From contig OX123190.2 in NCBI GenBank assembly GCA_944739405.2, forward strand, positions 27,006,807 to 27,070,806: 64,000 nucleotides of DNA. The letters are read 5' to 3'. This DNA is from Euclidia mi. Its lineage: Eukaryota; Arthropoda; Insecta; Lepidoptera; Erebidae. The position numbers and the translations under genes were made by a program. Below the pieces are notes generated by a model that worked only from the letters and a program-made list of their open reading frames with translations, made no database searches and was not told where the DNA came from. Shown in pieces: positions 53,371-64,000 of this stretch. Numbering within the stretch: the stretch's first letter is position 1; every line of letters starts with the position of its first letter.

Positions 53371-56300
53371 TTTTATTATTTTCACATATTGTTTACAACA
53401 TGTATTTTACTTTGTATTAGCTTGTAAAGTTGTGAGTGCGATGTGGGCATTATTAAACATATAAACAAATAGTTGTGGCAACCTGTCTGATGGCTTAGGC
53501 TGACATGCTTATGCATACACCTTCTGATGGCGTGGAGGCATAGTGATACAGATCGTGCTGGCTCCCTCAATCAAGGTTGAGCCGTACGATTGCTGTTGAA
53601 TGCGGGTCATCAGTGGGCCGAGTCAGTCAAAAGCGTCAGATGATTTCCTGCATTGTACTTGCATACTAAACCCTTTTTTTGTCTGGACTTTAAAAGATCA
53701 AGAAAACACTAAAGAAATTGAAGTGACAAAAAAAAACAATGACTCTGAGTTTGTTTCGGCCTTTCTTCTCAAGAAGTCATTTAGCTAGGAAAAGCCGGCA
53801 TCATCTAGAATAGGGTTTTGACATGTATAAGTGGAATTAAAATAATTGGAATTTAAGGTGAAATATTCGCCCCAAATAACATGGTAATAAATAATTCATA
53901 CTATTAAATTATTATTTAGACAAAAATAGTTTGGGCCAGTCTCACCACTCCACGGTGAGCTCCATTTCTATTAGTTAATATAAATCTTGTTCTATTTTTA
54001 AATTTATTAAAATTATAATACCTAACCACTAGTGGCGCGACTGGCACTTAACAATATTAATGTAAAACTATTTCATGAGGTTCTATGAAATATGATGAAA
54101 TTTTTATCATGGAGCTTGTATTTTCTCATATTTCTTACTCAGAATTAACTGTAGTAGATTTTTAATAAAATATTATCAAGTAACTTTTAAAACATAAACC
54201 TAGGCATATCCGTTCGTAGTGCTGTGACCACCATAGCACCATATCGAAAAATTCACAATTACTAATTATTAAGTTAAATAAACTTGTATTAATGTTTGTT
54301 TTTATCTCGATTTTTTGATGTTATCAATTCATTACGGCAGTTATAGTCATGAAAATACAGTGAGATATTTTCTTTGTAATATGAGTGTCACCGCTTTTTA
54401 CACCAAATCTTGGAAATTAATGAACCGATGTCGCGATAATCAAAATGGCGATTGAATCGTTATGATCTATTTATTATGGTCTGGCTTTAAATAACACATG
54501 AAACTCAAAGAATAGCTACTAATAGCTGTGCCGAACATGACGCGTTCATAGTTTGGAGCCGCAGAAATGACCAGACTAATACAACAAACAATATAGTCAC
54601 GTCCTATTATTATCCTAATATTTACTCAATATTGACATCGACTAGTTACAGCACTGGTACTAGTTTATATTGTGACAGAATATATTTATTTTATGATTCC
54701 AACGTTCTACAATTATTCCTGGTACACACGGTACAGGATAGTAGACAAAAAGTTGTTTGTTTTTTTTAAACGTATCTTAACAATGAAAAGTATCGCCCCG
54801 TAGCGATACACGGATGTTTTATTGTTAAACGGAAAATATACAGTGCAACGTCGACCCGGTGGGGAGCGAAATTGTTCACTTGTACCTGCGAATAATTTCC
54901 GGGATCTGAGTTATAGATTTCGAAAAAGCGGAAAGAAGTCAGCCATAAATATACCTCCGAATGAATGGCCATTTAAAATATCTGAATATGTGACAGCGAG
55001 ACTGGCGTAATATAAAAAGTAACTATTTTACGTTATTTTAAAAATGCATCAGCATAATTATATTTTATGATGTAACTTGCAGTATTTTTGTTTTAGCGGT
55101 CGCAAAAATAGCTACCAAGCATGTGCAGAATGCTATGATTTTCAATCACAATATCAGAAAGCAGTTGTATTATGTGCATTAATTAAGAAATACATACTAT
55201 TATCTTTGACCTTTACTAATAGTTTTGTGGTTAATTAGGAAGATTTACACATAGAGAAAATTCGCAGCTAAATTCTTTACAAATTAATGGTGTTCACTGC
55301 CATAAAAATAATTTTATTCCAAGCATCTTTTGACATCCATCTGTACAACAATGACAACAACCAGCTAAAACATCACTATAGTATGATAAAGTTACAGTTA
55401 CCGACACCACTAAAAATAATCAACTTTCTGACAGTCATTCACTACCCCGATAACAGAAAAAAGTAATTTAAACAAACAAATGAACACAAGTGGGCCATTC
55501 ATTCGTGAAAACGCATTCGTAACCCCCAGGTATGTTAAGCGTTAATTAAATTTAACCCGAGGTACGTGTCAACTCTTAGTACATATTAATTCCCCCCTTA
55601 CCTAGGCATCTGAAATCAGAACAAAACCTCCTTTGTCGAGGGTGAGGGTTAAGATTAACGGGCAAGGTACAATTTTATTAGCATTTTTTCCTTTTTCCGG
55701 AGTGCCAAACTCATTTCCTCTCATCTAATTTATTGCGGTGGCACCGCGAGAAACAAATCAGTGATATCAAATACCAGTCATAACCCCCTCCCGTATTTAC
55801 TTCGAGAAAATTTAATATTGGAATTCGATTAAAAGGAGATTAAGTTGTATTAAAAATGTTTCACGCCCGTAAATTTACTTTGGCGCCTTTTAATATATTT
55901 TCGTCTGGCAAGTATTATTAATCTGAGCGTATTCTAGGTTAAGCAAACATTGTTCATGTTTGTTAGTTCATGAGAGGCTTTTACGGAGTGCTTATATAAC
56001 GCTAGTATATGTTGTTTGTCCGTCAAAGGCGTATTGATATCAAAGCACAAGTCCTCGTCAGGTCAACACACGCAGAGAGCGACGACCTTATTCCTGATTC
56101 TACAGACTTTGATGGGTTATCCTACCGCCAGATTCTGTAATCGTATGCCTTTGTACTTGCTATAGATCGACGTGTGATAAAAGATGCTCCCAATTTTATC
56201 CAAACACAGAAGTATATAATTTACTTATATAAACCATGACGATATAGTAACCGAGAAAAGTGTAGTTGGCTAATTTGTTTTATGTAATAAATATATACTT

Positions 56301-57573
56301 ACTCAAAACTAGTTAATATTACGAGTTTTACAACGAGAACTATACTGGCTTCTGACTTCAGTATCCAGTATTTTCATTCTAATTGCAGATAATATGCTGG
56401 TACTTATTAAAATAAATAACTGTGTCAACATTGCATCAGTACTAAGCTGACAATACAAATTATTGCAACTGCTTCTGTGGCAAATGATTACTAAAAGCTT
56501 TAAAAGCAATTACTTACCTATTACGACCTCACACGACCTCCGCTATTAATGAACAGCATTTTCATTTGAAATAGTTAAAACATTCACAAACCTCACTAAT
56601 TATAATATAATCGTACAAAATCCATGTTTTAATTGGTCCATCCACATCCGTTAATTTTATTTAACGCAGAATGGTCGGGCACGGAATTACATTTAATAAG
56701 TTCAATTTGGACATTCGCCACTATTTCAACAGAATTTAATCAGCTACATTTGTTCACAATTCTTAATTTTAATCACCTCATTAATATATCCAACTGCCTG
56801 ATCTCTGTTTAGTACGCACGATTTACAATTTTGTTTTTTTATTCGCCACGAAGGGCGATTATAGGATTATGCAAAGAGGATAAACTGTGTCATAAAAAGC
56901 AATAAATGTATTTTTAAGTTATTTTCCTATCTCCTCTTAGAGCAATATATTACTATGATAACGGTTCCGGTTTTAAGTTCATGGTGCGGGCGGTTTTATA
57001 TGAAGTTATTTTTCGTTGTTAAAAGTTTAGTTTTAGGTGCTTTATGACGATGAAGGAAAACATTACAAGATGAAGGAAGAAGATATGGCTGTAATATAAT
57101 ATTTGAACGGTAAAGCAGGAAAAAAACTATTCTAGGTTGGGTTATATATTGGGCTGTGACTGAACCGTTGTCGTTTGGCGACCCATGTCTAAAAGTAGAC
57201 AAAGATAGAGAGCTGCCATTCAATTTGATTGAATATATGGCATAGTGGTTTAAGTGGTTGTCTCGCTTTTAGATCTGCTAGTGCGATTTGTGACGTCGTT
57301 TCAATACCTACATAGGCCAATACATTGCTTGAGTGTTTATTGTATCTGCTATTTAAGTGTGCGATGTCCTGTCGACATACATAGTATACAAACCGGCCTG
57401 CATTTCTATCGCTATGATTAAACAAGGACAAGTCACATGTCTCGACCACATTCACTGGAACAAAACATGCAGAATACTGCAAAATCTGAGATGGTGAAAA
57501 TAGGTGAGAAAGTAAAGGTCAAGAGATGAAATACATCGTAGCATCAGGGAGCGCAGAAGCATCTAGACTGAAA
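53371..57573. other. Long non-coding stretch
   Basis: About 4.2 kb without a supported gene. Short frames at 53600, 54822, 56309 and 56996 have no domain. A small hairpin GTATCGC...GCGATAC lies near 54790. This could be intergenic or intronic host DNA. Confidence 0.45.
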
Positions 57574-57600
57574 ACTCCAGACTCAGAGTGAGTCTGGAGT
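57574..57600. repeat. Perfect 11-bp hairpin
   Basis: ACTCCAGACTC (57574-57584) pairs with GAGTCTGGAGT (57590-57600) around AGAGT. Confidence 0.75.
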
Positions 57601-57940
57601 ATTACAAGAAAAGTGCAAGAAAGTTGGAACCTTTAATAATGTAGCAGCACTAAAGCAAGAAGAACTTCTTCCTACTCTTTAAAATTAGTTTGTTTCTTTG
57701 CCTTGTTTTGTTAAACCTCTAAAATCAATCAAAGATTAGAACTAAACTACCGCAAAGTTTTAACGTCACTTTGAAAAAACGCGTCAATCCTGATAACCAG
57801 TCACTTTAAACTATGATTAATCTCTCTTCCTTCAATGTCAAAAGGATTATACCAATCTTTCATAGTATTTTTTTCAAGTTTATAGAAAAGAAAGATTTGT
57901 CAAACCTTGCAATATTAGTAAAGTTTAAATACAAGGAATT

Positions 57941-58603
57941 ATGTTAAATCAAAATCATCAAAATCAAATAGTTAAACTAGTCGAATCAACCGTATTCTTA
58001 GGTGTAACTTTAGATTGTAAGCTTCAGTGGGGCGCCCAAATATCCTGTCTCGCAGTAAAACTTAGTAATGCAGCGTTTGCAGTTAGAAAAGTTAGGGAAT
58101 TCACCGATATAGATACTGCTAGACTAAATTACTTTAGTTATTTTCACAGCGTAATGTCTTACGGAATAATGTTATGGGTTACAGCTGCTGATATACAGAC
58201 TATTTTTTTTATTCAAAAGAGGGCCATACGTGCAATTTATAAGTTAGGTGCTAGAGATTCTTTACGTGATAAATTTAAAGAAGTAGATATATTGACAGTT
58301 GCATCGCAATATATATATGCTAACTTAATGTACATTAAGAAAAACTTAATTCTATACCGCAAAAATAGTGATTTGCACAAAGTGAACACAAGGAATAAGC
58401 ATAAACTGGAGGGAACTAACTACCGTCTACATAAAGTTCAGAACTCATTTGCGGGGATTGGTATACCATTTTTCAACAAATTGCCTCTTGTAATAATGAA
58501 TTTACCCCTGCACAAATACAAACGGACAATTAGGAACTTTCTTTTACAAAGGGTTTACTACACTATTAAGGAATTTTTAAGTGATAAGACACCGTGGGGA
58601 TAG
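57941..58603 (+). pseudogene. C-terminal third of a CR1/L2/Jockey-group LINE RT ORF
   Basis: A 220-codon open frame shows the post-palm region: VESTVFLGVTLDCKLQWGAQ, NYFSYFHSVMSYGIMLWVTA, IFFIQKRAIRAIYKLGARDS, ILTVASQYIYANLMYIKKNL, TRNKHKLEGTNYRLHKVQNS and FFNKLPLVIMNLPLHKYKRT. The catalytic palm is missing, so it is 5'-truncated, but the remaining frame has no stop, suggesting modest age. The style matches the family of the minus-strand RT at 61613-62697; whether they are one family cannot be decided without overlap. Confidence 0.7.
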
Positions 58604-59440
58604 GCTTAGGCTTGTTTAACTCACGATTATTTTATTTTCTGACCGTTTAATATAATTGTTACATTAATCTGTTAAATTCTAGTTTTGATAAGTTACATGT
58701 TAAGTGGAGGTGCCTCGTGAACACGTGATTTTTGCAGGATTTGGATATTTTTATGATTTGTTGAATGTAGTTTAACATTATTTATCCCTGATCCATATCA
58801 TTGTTCACTTGTCACCTTCACAAATTTTTTTCTACATTTGCATTCCTTCACGCGTTCCACTAATTTATGTTAATAATAACGATCTGGAAAATGGAGGTAA
58901 TTGGCGGTCATGGTCAGTATACCAATAGATTGTTTCATACTGCCGGTTCGTATACCGTTGTCGTCATGCTCACTAAAACGTCATTTCTTGTGGTGGCGTC
59001 GTGTGTCGGGTCATCCCTGTCCCTCTAATATGGCGAGAAGGATGATGACTGTCACATGCGTCATACTCGTGAATAGGTGCTACTTCACCATGTCTATTCT
59101 GAGGAGGCTAGCCAAATTAACATCAAGAGTATTATGCTTGAGTATTATTATGTACAGTAAATATATACAAATGATATAGAAGGTTTAACAGTTGCAGCAC
59201 CTTACAAAATGTAAATTATTTTATTATGCAAAACCTGGCGATAAAAAAGAGTGACCGTGAGTTTTATTGCCCGTTCTTTCTCATGGTTCTACGCCCTTGC
59301 TTTGCGAACGTGGCAGTAAATGTCTAATTGTGTAGAGTCTTTAATTCATTATTTTATAAATTTATTGTTTTAACGTTCATAAGCGTCACATTGTGACCCA
59401 AATGAATAAAGGATTTTTAATTTGAATTTGAATCCCGTAA
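58604..59440 (+). mobile_element. Probable 3' UTR of the preceding LINE
   Basis: Non-coding sequence ending CACATTGTGACCCAAATGAA then TAAAGGATTTTTAATTTGAA, the form of a LINE 3' end with a polyadenylation-like AATAAAG and a degenerate AT tail, followed by (AAT)n at about 59448-59462. The 3' assignment is inferred from adjacency. Confidence 0.45.
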
Positions 59441-59680
59441 AAAATCATAATAATAATAATAATTTATTAGTCTTTTCATAATTACAAAATATTTCATACA
59501 TTGAGGCAGCCCAAATAAGTAATTTAAAATACTTGTGTTGAGGCCAACTCGCAACTTCCCTTATTTTACAGTAACAATGATAAGATAATTTTATGGGTTG
59601 ACAAAGAATACAATATATGATTGAAAAGGGGCATGCAAATTCTTTAAGCTTTTAATTAATAATAAGGATAGTATGTATGT

Positions 59681-59684
<4 letters not shown>

Positions 59685-59719
<35 letters not shown>

Positions 59720-59790
59720 CGTGTATGCGTGTGTGCGTGCGTGCGTGTGTGTGTGTGTATGTGTGTGTGTTTGTGTGTACGCGCATGAGT
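59685..59790. repeat. (GT)n microsatellite with GTGC and GTAT variants
   Basis: About 100 bp of alternating GT with interspersed GCGT and ATGT units. Confidence 0.95.
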
Positions 59791-60114
59791 AATTATATGT
59801 ATTTAGCACACTCTGGTTAAAATAAACTCAGTTTCCTCATATGATAGAGGTTTCAGCCAGTCGGTTTTATCTTTTTTGCATACATATCGGACTTTAGAGT
59901 GAAATTTTACTATTGCATTTATTTTATTGTAAATATAAATCGATCGACTTCTGTATTGTCGTCTCGCGAATTCAGAACGAATCCTTGGAGAGTGAGCCAC
60001 AATATCTCTACGTCTTTTGCCTTGACTATTAGGATTAAAAGGTATAGATTTCTCGTGGATGCTTCAGTAACATATATTCCCTCATTTATACGTATTTCCT
60101 ACATGGAACAGCAT
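59791..60114. other. Unassigned spacer before R1-like LINE
   Basis: Two short overlapping frames on opposite strands (59803-60000 and 59899-60120) show no domain. No repeat is recognised. Confidence 0.35.
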
Positions 60115-61612
60115 AGTTAAAATTAGGCCACCATGCTGTGTCGAAGGCGCTGACCATGGGTTGTCCGCAGGGATCAGTTCTAGGCCCGTATTTATGGAAT
60201 CTAGGTTTTGATGACTTTCTAAGCATACCACTACCACCAGGTTGCTCATTGACCGGATATGCAGATGACGGTCTTTTACTTATTCAATCTAATACTAGGG
60301 TAGGACTTGAAAGGTTAGCTAATCAATGTTTAGACTTAATCAACAATTGGGGTGAACGCAATCGTTTATATTTTTCTCCACAGAAAATATTTCAATTACT
60401 TTTGAAAGGGAACTTAATAACACCGACTCGAATCAAATTCAATAACATAACCATTAGAAACAAAGAATCAGTTTGTTATTAAGGGTTAGTTTTAAAGATA
60501 AACTTTTCATTTGTCGAGCACATTAAAACAGTAGGTGAAAAATCTAAAAGAAGTTTTTACGCCTTGTCAAAGATATCAACTGCGACATGGGGGCTTTCGT
60601 TCAAAACTTTAAAAGTAATTTATGGTGCAACATATCTGGGTTGTATGTGTTATGGTGCGCCTGCATGGGCTGATAGAGCTACTATCGGTGCTGTACGACG
60701 TAAAATGCTACAAAGTCAACGTCTCGCGTTGATATTTTTGTGCAAGGCTTATAGGACAGTTAGTACTGAAGCTTTGCCAGTACTGGCAGGTGTATTTCCA
60801 GTCGATCTTGAGGCACAAAGACGAGCAGCAATGTATTACGTGACACGAGATAACATGGATCTAAATTTTCTAGCTCCGCGCGACAGACATAAGATCGCTA
60901 GATTGTTGAACCATCAATCCACAGTCTATGACGATCTTCTTGATGAATGGCAATGTCGCTGGAACACATCAACTAAGGACCGTCACCTCTACCAGTTCTT
61001 CCCATGCGTCCGAGAGCGACTGGCGAGGAACTGGTTGGAGGTGGATCACTGTGTAGCCCAATTTCTTACAGGTCATGGCAACTTTAAGAGCAAGTTGTAT
61101 TCATTTAAGCTAGTTGATTCACCGTTATGTCAATGTTCAACATCTGGCAACAATTATGAACAATCTGCTCATCACATTCTATGGGAGTGTAGTCATGCTT
61201 AACGAATTAGAGGTAACTTCTGGAGTAGTGTACTATACGGATCTTGTGGCAAGTAGGACGAATTTCCGTGCGTTTAGGCGTTTCTGCCATACATATTACT
61301 GGAAACAGGCATAGTTCCCAATTTAGGCCCCCTTAATGCTCATGTCCGTGGTGCTTATCTTTTCTCATCACTTTATCTCTTCGTTGCTTGTCTCCCGCTT
61401 TGTTAAGGAGGGAAGTGGATTATTCATTTTCCAACTCCTCCAATATACTTCTGATTAAGTTCGTTGCGGGTTCCAAGACAGTTTAACTTTCCCCGGGACT
61501 TCACGAGTGTCAAAACTCGTTGTCATCAATGGTCACTGCTGCTGAACCTGGCTACACAGGTGACACAGTAGTGGGAATGAGGGTGGGATTAGTCCCAAAA
61601 AAAAAAAAAAGT
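60115..61612 (+). mobile_element. R1-like LINE, 5'-truncated, with 3' UTR and poly(A)
   Basis: It starts inside the RT and ends with GAGGGTGGGATTAGTCCC followed by 14-15 A residues (about 61598-61612). The 3' UTR is about 290 bp. It lies head-on against the minus-strand LINE that starts right after the poly(A), which indicates insertion into that older element. No target-site duplication was found by eye. Confidence 0.7.
60138..61202 (+). pseudogene. R1-like LINE RT C-terminal half
   Basis: The frame begins MGCPQGSVLGPYLWNLGFDD, then the catalytic LTGYADDGLLLIQS and LINNWGERNRLYFSPQKI. A single stop at 60480-60482 (VCY*GLVL) is followed in the same frame by STATWGLSFKTLKVIYGATY, RRKMLQSQRLALIFLCKAYR and TVSTEALPVLAGVFPVDLEA. 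A C-terminal zinc motif CQCSTSGNNYEQSAHHILWEC ends the frame. R1-clade ORF2 proteins have this layout (PQGS-LGP box, YADD, C-terminal Cys/His motif). Whether it had rDNA target specificity is not visible. Confidence 0.75.
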
Positions 61613-62697
61613 AAGAAGGTTAGCCTTTAACCAGTTAACTATAACAGCTAGACCATGCTCCGCTTTATGGCAAACGGTTTCCCAAGTTTCACAAAAGTAA
61701 ACCACAGCCGTGTCATCCGCGTAGGAAAAAAAAATTCCACCATCATTTTGAAGGTTACACAGCTCGTTGATATAAATAAGGAAGAGTGTTGGGCCAATCA
61801 CACTTCCTTGGGGAATACCAAAAGTGATATTTTCTTCTTCACTGTATGTGTTTTCTATTTATACTTGTTGTCTTCTTCCTTGTAAGTAACTTTTGAAAAG
61901 GGATAGAGCTGTGCCCCTTATGCCAATTGCCTCCAATCTCCGGACAAGGATGGGAACAGAAACGATGTCGAAAGCTTTTTTTAGATCCAAGAATACTGTA
62001 ACGCATATCAATCCACGGCCTACCTATTCTGCTATTTCAGTCGTCAATGCTGTGACGGTATCCTGTGTCGAAAACCCTTGCCTATAACCAAATAAGATAA
62101 GAGAAGAGAATAAGATAAAATGTTTAAGTAGCCAATAAGTCTCTTGTTTAAGATTTTCTCTAGGATTTTTGAAATTGCAGGTAAGACGGATATAGGGCGA
62201 TAATTAATGACATCCATTCGGTTCCCTCCCTTGTGCACTGGTGTAATTATGGAACGCTTTAAGGCACTCGGAAAAAATCCCGTTTTAAAACACACATTAA
62301 TTAACCGGCATATAAGAGGAACTATATAGTCCCTAGATAATTTAAGAAAATGGATTGGTATACCGTCCCACCAAGTAGAGCTACCCGAATTGAGAGCCAT
62401 TAGAATACCATCCACTTCTGCTCTATCAGTGTCCAGTAATACAAACGAGTTAACTTGTGAATGTGAATTTGAAATTAATACGGTCCTTGATTCCAACTCG
62501 TTTTGGAACAAGATTTCCTCTGCCAGATATTTACCAATTGTAATAAAATAGCTGTTTACTCGGTTCAAGGAGTCGAGAGGGTGTGGTGTAATTTGCAGAA
62601 GATGGATATTAGTAGTTTTAGGCTTTTTAAAATGGGTAATGGTAGCGCCATCTACCTTCCTATCTAAAACTAATCGCATCGACGTCAATCGTTCCAT
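61613..62697 (-). pseudogene. LINE reverse transcriptase, N-terminal and palm region, CR1/L2/Jockey group
   Basis: In minus orientation the frame at 62044-62697 has HPLDSLNRVNSYFITIGKYL, GSSTWWDGIPIHFLKLS, KRSIITPVHKGGNRMDVINY and RPISVLPAISKILEKIL. After stops and a frame change (around 62040) come VFLDLKKAFDIVSVPILVRR, FGIPQGSVIGPTLFLIYINE and FSYADDTAVVYF. These are RT blocks in correct order, ending just after YADD where the R1-like LINE was inserted. At its 5' side it is cut at 62700 by a BEL LTR, so it is sandwiched between two later insertions. Confidence 0.75.
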
Positions 62698-62699
62698 GC

Positions 62700-63270
62700 T
62701 GTTCTAGTGCGAGCGATAGCATATTTTCCGTCCCTGTCTCCCATTCCCGAAGGAGGGGCACGCCTTCCGCGGATTGGTCGCGGCGATCGTCGACGCGAGT
62801 GACAGTCCAGAACTTTCGAGAACATTCGATTCGCTAAATACGCTTCCGCCATACCGGATCGCACCGCGCCGCTCCCGCTATAATTATTACCACTTATAAA
62901 ACCGCTCGCAAGTGAAGGTGATTTGTGTAGTGCAGTGAATCAAGCAGCCTCATCCCGAAACACCAGGAGACTGCCCTTCTGAGACGAAGAAGATCGCCGT
63001 ATAAGGTAAGTGCCCTCCGTCCTTGGAATATCCTATACCCACTCACAATCATCTCTCCCATTCCAATCCTAGGCGGCTTAAACCCGCTATCCTTTGCAAA
63101 CAGTCCATTTCCTTCTCCAAGTCGCCTAGAACCCTACGGTTTCGGTGTAACGCCGAACCATTTTTGTGGTCCATACGAGTCGGATTCATTTACGTTTTTA
63201 TACGTTATACCGCTATACCTAGGCAGTTATAGCACCTAGCTATACTCCTAATATATTCACATAACCGTCA
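62700..63270 (+). repeat. Candidate 5' LTR of a BEL/Pao element
   Basis: It starts TGTTCTAGTGCGAGCG exactly where the minus-strand LINE frame is cut and could end at CCGTCACA before TGGTTGTTTCCGCCCGC, a possible primer-binding site. A TATA box CTTATAAAACC lies at about 62894, with TTGTGTAGTGCAGTG some 30 bp further as a possible transcription start. The GC-rich promoter-like part and the downstream gag support an LTR. The other LTR is outside the window, so the borders are tentative. Confidence 0.5.
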
Positions 63271-63490
63271 CATGGTTGTTTCCGCCCGCATCAGTAGGTA
63301 AACTTTTATGTAGCTACCTACTTACTCAATTATCATTTCTGGAACTATCATAGTTGTCTTGTAAATCTCATATTTCAAGCAACTTTTAATTCCTCCGCTT
63401 TAAAGTGTTGCCTAGGTACTTAGGTAATATAAAAGGTACTTTAGATATTCTTATTTTGTTTCGGTCCCATTAGCTTATACTTACGTAAGC

Positions 63491-64000
63491 ATGTCACAAC
63501 AAAAGAAGTCACGCGTGTCGGAAGACAAAGAGATGACAATCTTAGAAGCAAAACGCAATATTTTATTTGAGCGCATTCAAAACATCTATGAACGCTCAAA
63601 AACCGCATCTATGTCTGACAGTAGTAGCGAAGCATTTCTCAGTTATTGTATGACAGTAGATAGTATTCGAACAGATTTTCATAGGTTGTTAGACGATTAT
63701 AACGCAAGATTACTTTCTATCAATCCTGATGAAAAACCGAACTATCAGGCGTACACCTCATTCGAAGATCTTTATTGTATTATTAAGCGTATACAATCGC
63801 AATTGGAGAGTAAATGTTCAGCAGAGCCCGTTGCCCGCAAACCGAGATTACCGCCAATCGAGATTATGTCGTTTGACGGAGATATACGAAATTGGCCGTT
63901 ATTCTATGCGAGTTTTAAGTCTACAGTGCACGATAATGGTTCTCTGACAGATGCTGACAGGTTGTACTATTTAATAGGTAAACTGTCACCGAAGGCCCAG
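63491..64000 (+). CDS. BEL/Pao gag, N-terminal 170 codons, intact to the window edge
   Basis: The frame from ATG 63491 is open to the last base, so it continues beyond the window. The N-terminus is charged (MSQQKKSRVSEDKEMTILEA) with predicted helices, followed by EAFLSYCMTVDSIRTDFHRL. The hallmark block is LPPIEIMSFDGDIRNWPLFY then ASFKSTVHDNGSLTDADRLYY-LIGKLS. The LP-IE---F-GD---WP-FY-SF---VH pattern is the DUF1759-type gag domain of BEL/Pao elements, which builds the particle. No lesion is seen in 170 codons, unlike nearly every other element in the window. The start is chosen because it follows the leader and gives the full charged N-terminus. It is a different family from the BEL copy at 25.8-31.7 kb. 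Confidence 0.85.
   Translation, partial: MSQQKKSRVSEDKEMTILEAKRNILFERIQNIYERSKTASMSDSSSEAFLSYCMTVDSIRTDFHRLLDDYNARLLSINPDEKPNYQAYTSFEDLYCIIKRIQSQLESKCSAEPVARKPRLPPIEIMSFDGDIRNWPLFYASFKSTVHDNGSLTDADRLYYLIGKLSPKAQ

Noticed and set aside
59591..59809. Thr/His-rich minus-strand frame
   Set aside because: Translation of the GT microsatellite.

Overview
This is a 64-kb piece of an insect nuclear genome, most likely from a moth or butterfly. It is AT-rich, has no bacterial-type gene organisation and is packed with transposable elements of kinds common in Lepidoptera: Helitrons ending in CTAG/CTGG, an R4/Dong-like LINE, R1-like and CR1/L2/Jockey-group LINEs, BEL/Pao and Ty3/Gypsy LTR elements, and tRNA-headed SINEs. 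The species assignment rests on recalled repeat consensus sequences and is inference. I found no convincing host protein-coding gene, rRNA, intact tRNA gene or CRISPR array. Almost every long reading frame is a decayed or truncated mobile-element gene. The one clean exception is the start of a BEL/Pao gag gene that runs off the right edge.

Layout. 1-1.6 kb: R4/Dong-like LINE (minus). 2.5-2.7 kb: a 219-bp foldback element. 3.4-4.7 kb: Helitron copy 1 (plus). 5.6-6.5 kb: CR1/L2-group reverse-transcriptase fragment (minus). 9.5-12.5 kb: a LINE tail, strong hairpins and an APE-type LINE (copy 1) inserted into a repeat block whose empty version lies at 16.2 kb. 12.9-14.3 kb: a 240-bp satellite and a GC-rich 17-bp minisatellite. 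14.5-15.3 kb: C-terminal part of an unnamed RT family. 18.1 kb: a 33-bp tandem repeat. 19.8-22 kb: Helitron copy 2 (minus). 22.0-25.4 kb: APE-type LINE copy 2, near full length. 25.8-31.7 kb: decayed BEL/Pao element (minus). 32.1-33.6 kb: composite repeat with a 119-bp tandem array. 33.6-36.0 kb: Helitron copy 3 (minus).

36-46 kb: a DDE transposase fragment, short repeats, and the RT half of the same unnamed family interrupted by a Ty3/Gypsy element. 46.6-50.3 kb: a compact LTR element with two LTRs and only about 2.1 kb of interior. 50.9-53.4 kb: a SINE, repeat fragments, a perfect 17-bp hairpin and a TGACATT-rich tract. 53.4-57.9 kb: no recognisable feature apart from one hairpin. 58-64 kb: a LINE C-terminus, an R1-like LINE, a minus-strand LINE RT, then a BEL LTR and gag.

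The window therefore reads as a stack of nested insertions rather than an operon or pathway. Its most useful content is that several insertions can be dated relative to each other, because the uninterrupted sister copy of the target lies in the same window. The two APE-LINE copies have clear target-site duplications. Helitron copies 1 and 2 form a nearly identical inverted repeat about 15 kb apart. The RT family at 41-42 kb and 14.5-15.3 kb, the compact LTR element, and the cluster of perfect hairpins next to repeat boundaries deserve the closest second look.
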